Source of the DNA: Nitzschia sp. pyKryTriq1
Taxonomy: Eukaryota; Bacillariophyta; Bacillariophyceae; Bacillariales; Bacillariaceae
NCBI GenBank assembly: GCA_956465555.1
Contig: OY101115.1
Coordinates: 3,658,001-3,722,000, forward strand
Direction of reading: 5' to 3'
DNA: 64,000 bases
A model generated the notes under the pieces. That model did not search any database. It saw only the letters and a list, made by a program, of their open reading frames with translations, and was not told the DNA's origin. Shown here piece after piece: positions 21,033 to 32,900 of the stretch (its first letter is position 1; each line of letters opens with the position of its first letter). The position numbers and the translations under genes are program-made.

Positions 21033-24000
21033 ATGAGTAAGTCGTCCAAGAAAAGAAGGCAGGCCGCCAAACGGCAAAAGGAGCTGGAGAAGTTGCGTGG
21101 GGTTTCCTTGATGGATGTGCGTGGAGTTTCATTATTGGATGAGGGGTCACCGGCAGTACCATTTCAGTCTTCGCCCCCGGCTACTGGGAATGCTGTAAAT
21201 TCTACAAATGAGAAACGTGATGATTTTGGGAAGAGGCAGCGAAGTCAAAGTCACGAGGATGCTTCCAATAAGCAGGATCCGGCACCTTTACCTAGTGGTT
21301 CCGAGAGTTTGTCGAGTAAACGAAAACAGATTGAGTTTGTTCTACCACGGGCCAAGGGGAAAGCCCAGCGATATGTTTTTGATAAAGCGCACGCAAATCG
21401 TAAGGAGGGACTATCTACCATTCCTGAGGAAGAGACTCCAGGTTGTACGACTTCGGAGACTCGTGCCAAGAAAAACGAATCACTAGACGATATCCTGTTT
21501 CCCCAGAAGCGACGTAGACTAGCTGACAAGTTTGAAGCCGTTCATCGGGCAGGAGAAACGAAAAAAGAGGAAAATACGGAAAATCTTCAAATAAAGGAAG
21601 AGGCTCCATCAGCTCCATTAAAACCGAAGAAAAAGAAGCGACGACGATCTACTAGCTCAGACAAGACGGAAGAGGAAAAGAAGGAGTCTTCAGATGGTAC
21701 AAAAGTGAAGCCCCCTAAAATATCTCCGGAATCTGGGCAGTCTACACATGTTTCTTCCGTTCAGTTCTGTCACTCGATTGGAGGTGGGGCGGCTTTTGAT
21801 GAAGCAGCGCGCTTGCAGATAGACATGGCAAATCGGCAGTGGTCGGGTATGTCTGTTGAGGAAGCCGTCCAGGACAAACACGGTCTTCGGCCTCGAGCAA
21901 ACTCTACAGATGGTGAGCTGAATTTACCGCAGCGGGGTCTGTGTGATGAACAAATGGTGCTTCGATCGCACCAATGGCAAGACCAACACAAGCACGCTCA
22001 TCAGGTGACACCTCGTGGTTTTGTGAACCTCGGAAACACATGCTTTTTGAATTCAATCCTTCAATGTCTGGCGTACTTGCCTCCGCTTTGCCAATCTCTT
22101 ATCGCAATATCAGAGATGAAGAAGAAACAACCAAAGAATGGAACAAAAGTCAAACCTACTCAGGGTCAAAGGATCACGTCGAGCCTTTGTAACTTGTTCC
22201 AAAAAGTTCACGGCTTCCCGGAAAATTCTACACATGATGGCTCCATAGCACCACAGGCTATTGTGAAAGCACTACCATCACTTGGAAGTATCGGAAGCCG
22301 AAATGGGTACAAGTTTTGGCCAGGAAGGCAAGAAGATGCCCACGAATTCTTGGTCCATCTCCTAGACGCTATGCATGATGGGGAACTCCGCGCGGCTGGA
22401 ATCAATCAGCACACCAGTGGCTGGCGCGATCGGCTGCCTGTGACTCGATTGGATGAGACAACCTTCATCCACCGTACATTTGGTGGCTACTTTCGCAGTC
22501 AGGTTCGATGCAAAGCCTGTGGATACTGCAGCAATACCTACGATCCCTTTCTGGATTTGTCACTCGAAGTGAGTAAGAAGTCGTCCAATAGCATCATGCA
22601 GTCAATCAGCGAATTCACTAGACGGGAAACGTTGGATTCGGATAATCAGTGGAAGTGTTCTGGGTGCAAGAAATATGTCTGTCCCACAAAGCAGTTGACT
22701 GTGTTCCGCCCACCCTTGTCGCTTTGTATCCAGTTGAAACGATTTACCTTTGATGGTGGTTTTTCTTCGTTTGGTGGTGGAGGCGGCTGGAAGTATGGGA
22801 AAATGAATGGAGGTCACGGTGGCCGATCTAAAATCACCAAGCCGATCGAATTTCCTGCGGATCTTAATCTCCCGTTGAGTGACGGTCGCTCTTGCGCTTA
22901 CACTCTTAACGGTGTTGTCATTCACGTCGGGGGTAGTGCAAGCTCTGGCCACTACACAGCATATGTGAAGAAACCAGGTCGGAACGGTCACGCTCAATGG
23001 TATCACGCCGATGACTCTTTTGTTGAGCCCGTGTCAGAGAAGACAGTCTTGAGGCAGAAGGACGCATACATTCTTTTCTATTCCAGAAAGGAAGTCAAGC
23101 TTGAGTTTCCCGCTCCTCCTCCTCGCACCATGTCCACCGAGGAAGCCAGGGAATTTGGCCGTGCACGAGCTAGAGCTAGAGCTGATAGCGCTACAATACA
23201 TGATGAAAGCAAACCCAAAGCAAGCGAAGAAATTTCGGCCAAAGACTGGAATGTGCAAGGGGCTAGGGCGACTATCCACCCTCTGGCTCAGTTTTTGAAT
23301 ACAACGATGTCAGAGCAGTTCGCTGCGATGTCACCAGAATCAACGAAATCAGAGAAAACGAGCACAGTAGAAGAGTCCAAGGACTTTCAGGGCAAAGAGA
23401 TGGTAAGCAAGTTTCCAACCGAGGCGTTCCTCGCCAAAGACTGGCCAGGTAGCAATACGGCAGAAGGTCAAGCTGCCAACAGCAAAGCTGGTGAAACCAG
23501 TAGTGAATCCGACTCCTTGAACGACGATTCGTCGGATGGTGAGGTCGCAGGGAGAACGAAGCTTGCAGCGGTGGGAAGTGGTCCCGATTTTAAACAATCA
23601 CGTGCTGTGGCGTCCTCCTCTGACAGCGATTCGAGTGAAAGCGAGAGCGAGAATGAGAAGGACGCAAAACCAAGAGCTGAAAAATCTCAAGGTGAGGCCT
23701 CCTCGTCGTCACCATCATCGTCGTCGTCGTCGTCATCGTCGTCGTCTTCGGAGAGTGAATCAAGCGAAAGTGAGGCAGATGCTTTACCAAAGTCACAAAA
23801 GGGTCCGTCTCCTGTGTCGAGTAATCCCGGGAAGCCAAAGATGGAGCGATTGGCCTTTGACGAGCCATCTTCGGAGAGCGAATCCAGCGACAGCCAGAAA
23901 TCGTCTGAAGAAGCGGCCGAGTCCGAAAAGCTGCCACTCTACCGACCGTCTCCGAATAGTTGTAGCGTAGAAAAGACTGCTGTGAGTCAAACACAAGCGG

Positions 24001-24730
24001 AAGACTCGTCATCGGAAAGCAGTTCAAGCGACAGCGGAAGTGAAAGTGAGGTCGAAGACAAGCCAGAGTCACCAAAGCCCAGCGGCCAGTCACCAGCTCC
24101 TAGCCCCATCAGTTCAGCAAAGCCAAACGCGGAAAATGGCAGCGCGAACCGAACTCGTGTTGTAGTTGGAAGTGCTGACTCGCGAGGAAAGGTCAAGGTA
24201 ATGATGGGCCCAAGAAAGCGTCAAGCCTGGGTGCCCAAAACGATGGCAACAATACAGAAAGGGGTGGCCTTTCAGCTGTTGGGGAACATGGGTGTTTCTA
24301 GGTGGGACGAAGGTGACGACAAGACTGCTGGTTCACAACCTAGCCAGATGTCGAGGTCGACTCTACCTCTCGAAATAGAGCGCGATCAGATCGTCAAGAC
24401 AATGGAGAAGCAAGATAATTCCCGGAAGAGAAAAATGCACCTCGACAGGTGGGATTCTTTATTAGACCAAGGAAAGGTACGTCTAGGAAAAAATGGAACG
24501 AATGCGAACAGAATTTGTGCTTTACTTATATTCTCCTTCAACTTGATTACCAGGTCAAGAAAACAAAGAAAAACTCCGAAAGCTCTACTTCCAACTTCAG
24601 TGCGAATCCGACCAAGAATGTCTTTCAGAGAATTCAAACTGGAATTCAGCGAATGAATAAGGGAAAAGCAAAAGGCTTGTTTCGTAGAAAGACCAACGAC
24701 GGGGACAAGCGGAAGCCTGGTCGCCGTTAA
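21033..24730 (+). CDS. USP36: USP36/42-type ubiquitin-specific protease with acidic-serine tail
   Basis: Two exons, 21033-24476 and 24554-24730, giving 1206 aa. Cysteine protease that removes ubiquitin. Residues 1-320 are basic and disordered with nuclear-signal-like runs (KKRRQAAKRQK, KPKKKKRRR). The USP domain begins at about 327 with GFVNLGNTCFLNSILQCLAYL (Cys box), a zinc-binding C-x-x-C pair in RCKACGYCSNTYDPFLDL and KCSGCKKYVC, and ends with the His box GHYTAYVK at about 640 and WYHADDSFV. Residues 690-1110 are Ser/Glu/Asp-rich with repeated SSESES blocks. The last intron joins WDSLLDQGK to VKKTKK, a conserved end of USP36/42 and plant homologues. USP36 is nucleolar in animals; nucleolar location here is inference. 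The gene converges on the calpain gene 19 bp away. Confidence 0.92.
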
Positions 24731-24749
24731 GTGCCATTCGGGCCACACC

Positions 24750-27678
24750 CTACTGTAACCGTGCGATCTCCACTCCAGCGCTTGAGGAATGAGCAATCTT
24801 GATTAAATAGCTTCCAAGCTTCCCAGGGTTGAAAGTCGAAACTATCATGGCGTATGTCCCTGGCTCAATCGTCATTCGTTCTGTGACAGCAAAACCATGC
24901 CTGTAATTACCTGAATCCAAGACTGGTCGGCCTTGACTTCTAGCCATTCTAATGATATCGTTGTTGCTGTTGGATGGAAGTTTGAGCATGATCACGTTGA
25001 CTGTTTTGGGATGATTCGATGCATTGAGAAGTGTTGAGCATACGGAATTCAAATCAGTAACAACTGTGCCCAAAATACACGAGGAAAAGGGATGGCGCCA
25101 TTGGCTTACCTGCAACGCTCTTCTCGGCACTGCACCGTAATTGCATGGTAGCATCTTCCGACAACGACACTTTGAACATGGGGTTACGGAAGAAATCTTC
25201 TCTACCCATCGGTCCTCCAGCTGTTTCTGGGGTCCATGAGCCCGATAATGATAAAATAAAAGGGAGCTCTTTTTGAGGTTGCGTCAGCGTGAACGGTTCT
25301 GTACAAAAGCATGATAGCGTATACCCAAGATCATGGCTTTTCTGGTGCTGCGATAAAACAAGCGAAATGTACTTGTCCTCCGCTTTCGTGACATCGTAAC
25401 GGACCAAAACATGAGGATTGTTGCTGTACGCGCCGTTTACGAGAGAATCTTTACCATGCGGGTACCACTTTCTTTCTTTCTTAGAGGTATTCCGAAGTAG
25501 GTGTATGGTTAAAAAATCGTTGGCATCAGCTCCATCTTGCTCTTGCTTGGTAACATGACGCGACAGCATGACCCACACTGTGGCTTTCTTTGCAATTGCC
25601 TCGTCACTTAGGACCATGACATACTGCGGGTTTTCTCCGATGTTGAATGTGTCGTTCGAGGGGCCTTGACTGCCGGGCCAGAATTTGTGGGTCACAACTC
25701 GATGGGAGAATAACGCAGGATTCCACGACAGCTGAATGTTCTGAAAGTAGCGAAGAACGTCTTCCCAACTGATCCAGAATATGCCATCGTCATGTTTTGC
25801 AGCCACTTCTGGGTTGTAGCCGAGTTCTGCCCGTAATGTATAATTCTCCCAGCTAGCTCGATCGTTTGGAGAGAACCTTCCAGTCCAACTTTTGGACGCC
25901 CACGGATTCTTCATCTGCAGCAATCTCGTCCCATCACGCGCTTGGAACACTTCCAGGACGGCGTATGCATGTCCAGTGACAAGCCCGAGCCGTTCTGCCT
26001 CCATCTCCGTGATCTCTCTGGTGGTAGAGACAGTAATGAGACAGTCCCCAAAAGAATTGGCGCTGAAGAGTCGGTCCCAAGCTCGTTCTGGTTCCGTTTC
26101 AAAATCTCGAACATCATTGAAATTCCTCGGAAAGAATATTCGTTCAGGTATCCATCCTGTTAGACTAAACAAGTCCACGCCGCTGTTCAAAGAACAGATC
26201 AAACAACAATGTGAGACCTGACACAAACAAGCATTTTGCCAGCTCAAGATAAATACCAGAGTCGTACATTACTCGTACCTGTTGGACCCCGGAAAGTCGT
26301 AGCCTCCGCAGAGTTTCATATAAGCCTTTTCAATGATCGAGACCCATAGCTCCATCTGGTTTCGATTCCCTGTCGTGTGCGAACACAGCAGGTTGGAGTT
26401 CCGGTCGATGGGTAAGCGATCATCGACAATCACTTGCCGAGCCACGCCATTCAACCACAGTTTTACCATGTACTTCCCCTCTGGATTGTACATTGGTATT
26501 CCAGTATTGTCTTGGGGGTAGATGATTGATGTGATGAGCCGTTTTCGGAACCTCTTTTCGAAGGCTGCGCAAATGCACAGACTGGCAATGAAACTGCAGT
26601 CGGTCACGTACTTCTGTTGAATCGAATAAGGATTAATGCTTCGGATCATGACAGGAGGATGCTGATTTGTACCAAAATTTTGGCGCATTTGAGCAATCTC
26701 ACTAGGACGAGCCCATTTGTAGAAATGCTTTCTTTGCTTGTCGGATAGCGGTAACTCCCCGTCCTTGTCAACGAATAGTTTGATGGAAGGCTGTGGGCGA
26801 CGACTTGTAAACTCGTGCACTCGTCTCGACAAGATATCTGCGTCCTCGTCTGACCACGGTAGAAAAACCCCAGAAGCAATTAACGAAGACCGCTTCAAAA
26901 CATCAATCTCTTCTTTCGTGAACGATGATGATGATGATGATGATGATGTCGACTTCGACGTCGAGCGTCCACCGTTCACTTGCTTTCCTTGGGGCTGGAA
27001 AGCCCGCGACTTGGCTCGACTGGCGCCATTTGCTTCACGTAGCGGTTGTTTCAGCTGCTCCACACGATCCAGCGCTCCTTCCAGACGTCTCTTCAACACT
27101 GAAGCGATCGATGAGGTCTTGTCACTCTTGTCGCATATTCGAATGGTCTGCAGGTAGAGCTCTGCGGCCTCCATGTACATCCTGACAGCTTCTTCTTGGC
27201 TCTTTCCCTCTTCGTCTAAATCAATGGCACGGGTCAGTTTCGAATTCGCTCGACTAGCTATCTTGTTGAGCTCGGCACTTTGTGTGAATCGCGGAGATTC
27301 GCAGGTGGGAGTGAGTTGCTGTTGTTGTTGCTGCTGCGATGGATAGTGCGACACTTCTTCTTGGAAAAATTCTTGTTGCGTGAGCTGGCTGACGGGAGAC
27401 TGGAGGTCGGACGGTCCAGTTCCTCTCGTTGCGGCGGCGGCGGCGACAACTGTGCTCGTATCATCAAAGTAGAGATGAGAGGCAACAGTAGAATAGTCCT
27501 TGATTTTCTGCTCCAAGAGCCGCCGAGTGTCCGTTGCTTCCTGTGGGGTCCCCGCCAAAACCTTGCGCATCAAGTAGGTTGCTTCAAAGTACTTGGTGGC
27601 GGCTTCAATCCGATTTCCAGACTTTTCATGTCGAGTGGCCGTTTCCAGTATCTCAAACACATCATCAAGCAAGCTCAT
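24750..27678 (-). CDS. CAPN7: Calpain-7-type cysteine protease with two MIT domains
   Basis: Three exons, 26279-27678, 25110-26182 and 24750-25063, giving 928 aa. Residues 1-75 and about 145-225 each form a three-helix MIT domain (first from MSLLDDVFEILETATRHEKSG), which in CAPN7/PalB binds ESCRT-III proteins. The CysPc domain follows: TDCSFIASL with catalytic C361, RQVIVDDRLPID, LWVSIIEKAYMKLCGGYDF at the exon 1-2 junction, the His segment TGHAYAVLEV, and the Asn segment LKNPWASKSWTGRFS. All three catalytic residues are present. Two C2L-type beta domains make up the C-terminal 350 residues. The layout MIT-MIT-CysPc-C2L-C2L is that of CAPN7, which lacks EF hands, so Ca2+ control by EF hands is not expected. 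Confidence 0.9.
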
Positions 27679-28353
27679 GGGACAGTATAACTATATTCTG
27701 GATGTCAACATAGAAGACATGAAGTGCATCATGGTCGTCGTCGTCGTTTTTGTGTCATCAGTCATTTATAATTATTTGTCTCGTCGATAGAGTTTGGATC
27801 GTGGGTCTCGGTGGTGGCGGGACTGCGCGAGAAAACTCAAACGGCCGTCGCGCCGGGCCGGCCGAGCGAGGAGAAGACTCAATCGAATGAATCAATCGAC
27901 CGACGACCGCCCGGACCAAAACCGAAATGTCCGCTCCGCGCCGCGGTCCTACCGGGAGACGTACTTGTACTGTAGACCCCTGGTAGAGACCTACCAACAG
28001 TACGAGTACCGGTAGAGTATTACAAGTACAGTACCTGGTACTCTACTCTTTCAGCCTCTACACTCTACCAGAGTAGAGCCTCTCGTACCTGATACGAGGG
28101 TTACATTACAGACTCGCTAGCTACTAGTACTAGCTCTGCTGGAGCCTCTCTATTACTACCAAGACTATCATGACTCTTGTCCATTCAAATGAAAAACATA
28201 TTGTATACTGCAGTGTTTTTGCAATTGATTCGATTGATTCTTCCCTTGTCTCGCTCTACTAGATTTTCCAGCCGTTTGTTTATAATCATCTAGTATGAAT
28301 TCAACATGCTGACCTTAATGTGTACCGGTAGGTAGACTACAGTAGTTTATTCT
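27679..28353. other. Intergenic, calpain to dioxygenase
   Basis: About 675 bp. A GTAC-type cluster at about 27955-28060 (GTACTTGTACTG, AGTACGAGTACCGGTAGAG, AAGTACAGTACCTGGTACTC) and a TCTACACTCTACCAGAGTAGAG run lie upstream of the calpain start. TACCGGTAGGTAG is near 28324. No gene recognised. Confidence 0.5.
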
Positions 28354-29544
28354 TTAGCCATACCAGTTCGGAAAGTCTTGGACGGGCTCGTGAAACCATC
28401 CTGCCATGGCAATCCGGTCACTTCCTTGTTTGGTTGGGAGGACCTCGTGCGGAACAACAACCGAGTCAAAGAGCACCAACGTGCCACCTATCGGCGCAAC
28501 ATCCACGATCTCTGCATCCTTCCACTCCTCGACACCACGAAATAGTGCCTGATGTTGTGGAGATGTAAGCTGCAGTGCCAGAGCAGCTGCAAAGTCATCG
28601 GGTTCGAGACTCTGGTTGCAGGGCCAGGTGGGGCTGTCGGGCCCAAACGCCTCTGACAGGTAGTCTCGACGATGTCCAGTAGCACTTCCACCGCCCTCGA
28701 TTGTCTTCAGCCGGTACAAAGCCGACCGAGGAACCCATTTCTTCTCATGATAAACTTTTTTCCAACTGTCCAGAAACACGGGTTCAAAAAGTAATGAAGC
28801 CATACTGTTGCTTGTTTCTTCGGTTGTTGTTGTTGTTGTTGTTGTTGTCGTAGCAGACGGCAACCAGCCCACTTGCAGGTCACCCTCGTGCGCCCCACAC
28901 CAACTATTGTTTGTTCTTCTGCAGAACAAACGCAGTTCTCCTCCATGTTGTTTACTGTTCCATTCATCATCATTGAGGTATAGCAACCATGAAATACTAC
29001 GCCGAGATGTGTTTTCCCAGCCCCTTTCTCCTTTGGTGTCTAGGTGGCGCTCATCCATATGACGCGGCAAAAAGCTTGAGCGGGGAGACATGGAATAGTA
29101 TTGTTCAGACAACTCCAACTTGCAGTGGAGCGTTTCCTCCAGAGTTTGTCGGAGTTGTTCCAGCTGTTCTTCGACGGGTCGTCGAGCTTGGCGGTCGACA
29201 CCAGCAGCATCAATGTCGTGGGTAATGGTGCACGTTAATCGATCCGAGGCACCAAACTGATTGGGATCTCCGGGTTGTCGGTTGGATAATCCGCTAGGAC
29301 GAAAGGCACCTCGAGAATGCAAATCATAAATACTGGCACGTAGGGCTTTTACTTCTTCGGGGGCAATCCAGGTTGGCGACACGCAGACTCCACCGCGGCG
29401 AATCACGTCCAGCTCGGAGCTACAAAACGGTCCATCGTGATGTTGTTTGGGTTGGTGCTGTTTCTGTCGCTGCTGGTTGTGGGAGAGCCCTGACGTAAAT
29501 GTCGAGTACATCAACAGCAGGGAAGCGCATAACAATACTCTCAT
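28354..29544 (-). CDS. Secretory 2-oxoglutarate/Fe(II)-dependent dioxygenase, prolyl-4-hydroxylase-like
   Basis: Single exon, 396 aa. A cleavable signal peptide is visible (MRVLLCASLLLMYSTFTSGLS), so the enzyme enters the ER. The double-stranded beta-helix holds the iron triad: H162 and D164 in FLPRHMDERH, distal H366 in VVPHEVLPT, with R377 (SDRIAMAGWFH) placed to bind 2-oxoglutarate. SWLLYLNDDEW and HGGELRLF are typical of the P4H/oxygenase family. A poly-Thr run coded by ACA/ACC lies in a loop. Likely reaction is hydroxylation of a protein side chain, perhaps proline; substrate unknown. It differs from collagen P4H in having long insertions between the two halves. Confidence 0.8.
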   Translation of the reverse strand: MRVLLCASLLLMYSTFTSGLSHNQQRQKQHQPKQHHDGPFCSSELDVIRRGGVCVSPTWIAPEEVKALRASIYDLHSRGAFRPSGLSNRQPGDPNQFGASDRLTCTITHDIDAAGVDRQARRPVEEQLEQLRQTLEETLHCKLELSEQYYSMSPRSSFLPRHMDERHLDTKGERGWENTSRRSISWLLYLNDDEWNSKQHGGELRLFCRRTNNSWCGAHEGDLQVGWLPSATTTTTTTTTTEETSNSMASLLFEPVFLDSWKKVYHEKKWVPRSALYRLKTIEGGGSATGHRRDYLSEAFGPDSPTWPCNQSLEPDDFAAALALQLTSPQHQALFRGVEEWKDAEIVDVAPIGGTLVLFDSVVVPHEVLPTKQGSDRIAMAGWFHEPVQDFPNWYG

Positions 29545-29924
29545 GCCACCGACCGACTGGTGGTCTTTGTCGGTGGATAACTAATGACTACTACTCGTAC
29601 CGGTATGAATGTTATGTGCTGACTGACGGGCCTCTTCGATCTATTGTCCTTGCAGGTAGGTTACCGGTATGATACTTGTACAGTACGAGTTATTGTTCGT
29701 GGTTTTGCTTTCGCCTTTTTAAAATCCCGAATGACGAAGGAGTGAGTGAGTCGTGGCACTTGGCGGCAAATTTCAGAGGAACTTTGAGACAGCAAAAGCA
29801 AGCAATCGAAACCTCGAAATTCAAAATAATTGAAAACCAAATGGCATACCTATTAGACTACGAGTGAAAGTGAAACACCCTTGATCAAATTATTAGGCAG
29901 TCTCTATAGTAGAGTACCTCTAGC
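29545..29924. other. Intergenic, dioxygenase upstream region
   Basis: 380 bp. TACCGGTATGAATG near 29598 and TACCGGTATGATACTTGTACAGTACG near 29661-29687 are GTAC-family motifs upstream of the dioxygenase start. Nothing else seen. Confidence 0.5.
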
Positions 29925-32900
29925 TTAGGAGCACGATGTTAGGGCCGACGTGTGCATCCGCGAAGCGAGCTCGTCTACAATCAAACTCCGTTTTTCGCGT
30001 TTTCGTTCCGGTCTCTCCTTTGTTCTAATCTCATTGTCTTGCCCAGTCGCTGCGCTAAATCGTCCAGGGGAGGAAGTATCATCTTGCGAGTAGTGCTCGA
30101 AGTCGTCGAGAGCCAGAAAGCTACTTGTCAAAGACGACGACGCCACGGAGTGCCCGCCCATGTCATTGTAGCACCGATCGCAGGCTCGCACCGGGACAGT
30201 GAGGCCAATGGATGGAATAGGGACACGATTCTTGGCGCAAGGGTCGCAGACAAGTCCACCACAGGAACGGCAGTTATGCTTGTCCCGTGCCTCTTGAGCC
30301 TCGCTATTGGATGTACTAGCCCAAGTGAAGCGATTCGCACAGCAGCAGCATGTATCGTCTTCGTCAAATGCGCTCCATTTTGGGGGAATCTCTGGGGCAA
30401 GTCTAGCAGTCAGTACTTCCAAGAGGCCTTCATAGTAGCATTTCGTCGTATGGTCGGATAACATATTTCCGGCAAGGCTGATCCTTCGCAATTCTCGAAA
30501 AGTCCTTGGGACAAAAACAGCCTTGTAAACACCGCGATGCGAGTACACGTGGATAATTCTCCCTGGAACAAACATCCGTGGAAGTGGAGTCTCCTCAAGC
30601 ACAACAGCCGCCGGTCCAGCTTCATCTGATTTATCATCATCAGAGTTCTGGCCTGGAGATGATACATTGTTCTCGGGCTCGATAGACCAACTGTCACTGA
30701 CGATTAAAGGCTCTTCAGGTGTAATATTCAACGGGTCGCGGAAGCAATCAGTCGATACTGATTCCTCGCCATCGCTCTCAATCAAATTGTCTTCCGAGTC
30801 GAAGAACTCTTCTCCATCGATAACAAGTCCCTCGGCATCATTATCCACCCCACCCAAAAATTCCAACAGGAGTTTGGGCTGTGACTCTGCATTTGAATCG
30901 TCTCGTTCCTCTGCTTCGTGGTCGTTCTCGTCTTCATAGGTCGTATCCAAGCTATGTGATAATGATTCTGTCACTGGGACAAAAAAACGCTCACCCCAAT
31001 CGCTCGGGTCCGACTCCTGAGATTCGGCATCCGCATAGGCATTTTTATCATCGATACAATCCCCCACATTCTGTGAATCTACTCGGGAAATTTTTTCCGT
31101 GACTGACAGGAGCTTCTTCTTTCCCTTTTGAAATTGTTTTTTGCAGTATTTCTTAATGGTGGTTGATGACGACGTCGATCCCAAAGTAAAGCTTTGTCGG
31201 AATTTCGGTGCCCAAACAGTTTTAGCGCGCTCTCCTACCGCACGCAGATCTTCTTCAATATGGGTCTTGACCCATGTTTCTCGAATGTGCAACAAATGTT
31301 TGAGGAGACCACGACAACTGGTAGGTGTCAATCGAGGAAAGACATCATCGTGCAGAACCACGGTTGTCACAAAGGAATCAACCGAGTCGGCAAGCTTGGC
31401 ATCAACGCAAGAAGGAGTTCCATATGCGTAGACTCGAAGCAATGAGCTTTCTTCCACTGAATTATTCTTACCCAACGGAAGCACCCGGGCAAGTTCCTTG
31501 TCTCGCTCAAAGTGTCGCATCACCAATACGCCAATCATGGTTGCTACACCTCCACCTAGTGAGTGTCCTGTTATCCGAATACGATACCCGAGTTTGGCAA
31601 AGTACGTAAGCGCATCAACGTGTTCCCGAAAGAGGTTGACAGCCGCTGATGCCATTCCACAGAGTGCCACTCCCTGCCCTCGGAAAACGTTGGTCCAATC
31701 ATCTTCCTTTTCCACTGAACTGTTGCCAGAATCCGTAGGCTCTTGATCCGGAAAGGGGACGGGTATTTGTCGAATATCCGTAATAACATCCTGAATAGTA
31801 GCAGTTCCTCGTATCGCCAAACACACCGTCTTATTTTCTTGATGTAAAAACATTGCCGATGCCGGACGATCTGTTATTTTCTCTGAGTCGTAGTCTTGCT
31901 CCAGATAGGCATAAAGTAGTCGCCAACCCTGCTGAGCCGCCAAGAGCTGCATATCGACTTCCTTTGCAGCATAGACAAAATTCAGGGCAATGGGAGCGTA
32001 AAAGATCAACGACGATAGAGCACTATCAGGTACAGGGTCACATACGGGCGCAAAACCAGGAGAATGCTGCGGCAGGGAGGGATCCTCCGCTTTGTTCGTG
32101 GGAGATCTTTGACGTGGATCGTGCAAGGGCAAATCAAAGGCTTCGTTCAAATGCTCCAACGTCGAAACTTCCGGGTTGTAGGTGTCTGTCTGATCGATAA
32201 CAGGATTGTTGTGAAATGATAGTGCAGACATGGCAAAATTATCGATCACTGCGGGAACGGTGGTCCGGACCGTATTCCGTGATCCCAAATCCCGGGAGCA
32301 AGGATAGGGTTGGTGGCGCAGACTAGGGGACCGGAGGGTGTGTATAATTTCTTCCCGTTCCGGATGCAAACCTCGCATGGCTCGATGCTGTGCCAATGCA
32401 TAAAATATCGCGGCACTCAGTTCATGTACACTCAGGGGCCAGGATGTCTTGTTAATCCCCAAGGCCCGTCGTAATAAATCGGCGGCCGCCAAAAATTCTT
32501 GTCTTAACATGATTCCATAAATCCCATGCAATCCATGCTTTCTCAGAACATCCACTGTTTCTACGGCGACCGTCGCTTGGGCTCCTAATGGAATCGACTT
32601 TGCCATGGCAATAGCCGCCTTGGTGATCCGCAATGCCACTTCGGAAGCCGAATCCAAACCCATTTCAAAGTAGGGTGTCAACTGTCCTTCGCTGTAATCC
32701 CGACACCTAGCGAGCCTCCACGCCACTCGCTCCGCTAAATTTTGATCTTCCAACGTGCGTTTGCATTGATCGCAGACCCGTTCTGGAACCTCAGGATCAT
32801 ACCCCAAATGAGGAAGTTTGTGGGAGGAGGATGAGTGCGACTGACAAAAGCTAAAGCCACACATGCGGCAATGATGACGGAGTCGAGTAGGTCCAAATGG

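Noticed and set aside
26920-26955. Possible coding meaning of a GATGATGAT run read on the plus strand
   Set aside because: It lies inside the calpain exon, where it encodes a poly-Ser linker on the minus strand.
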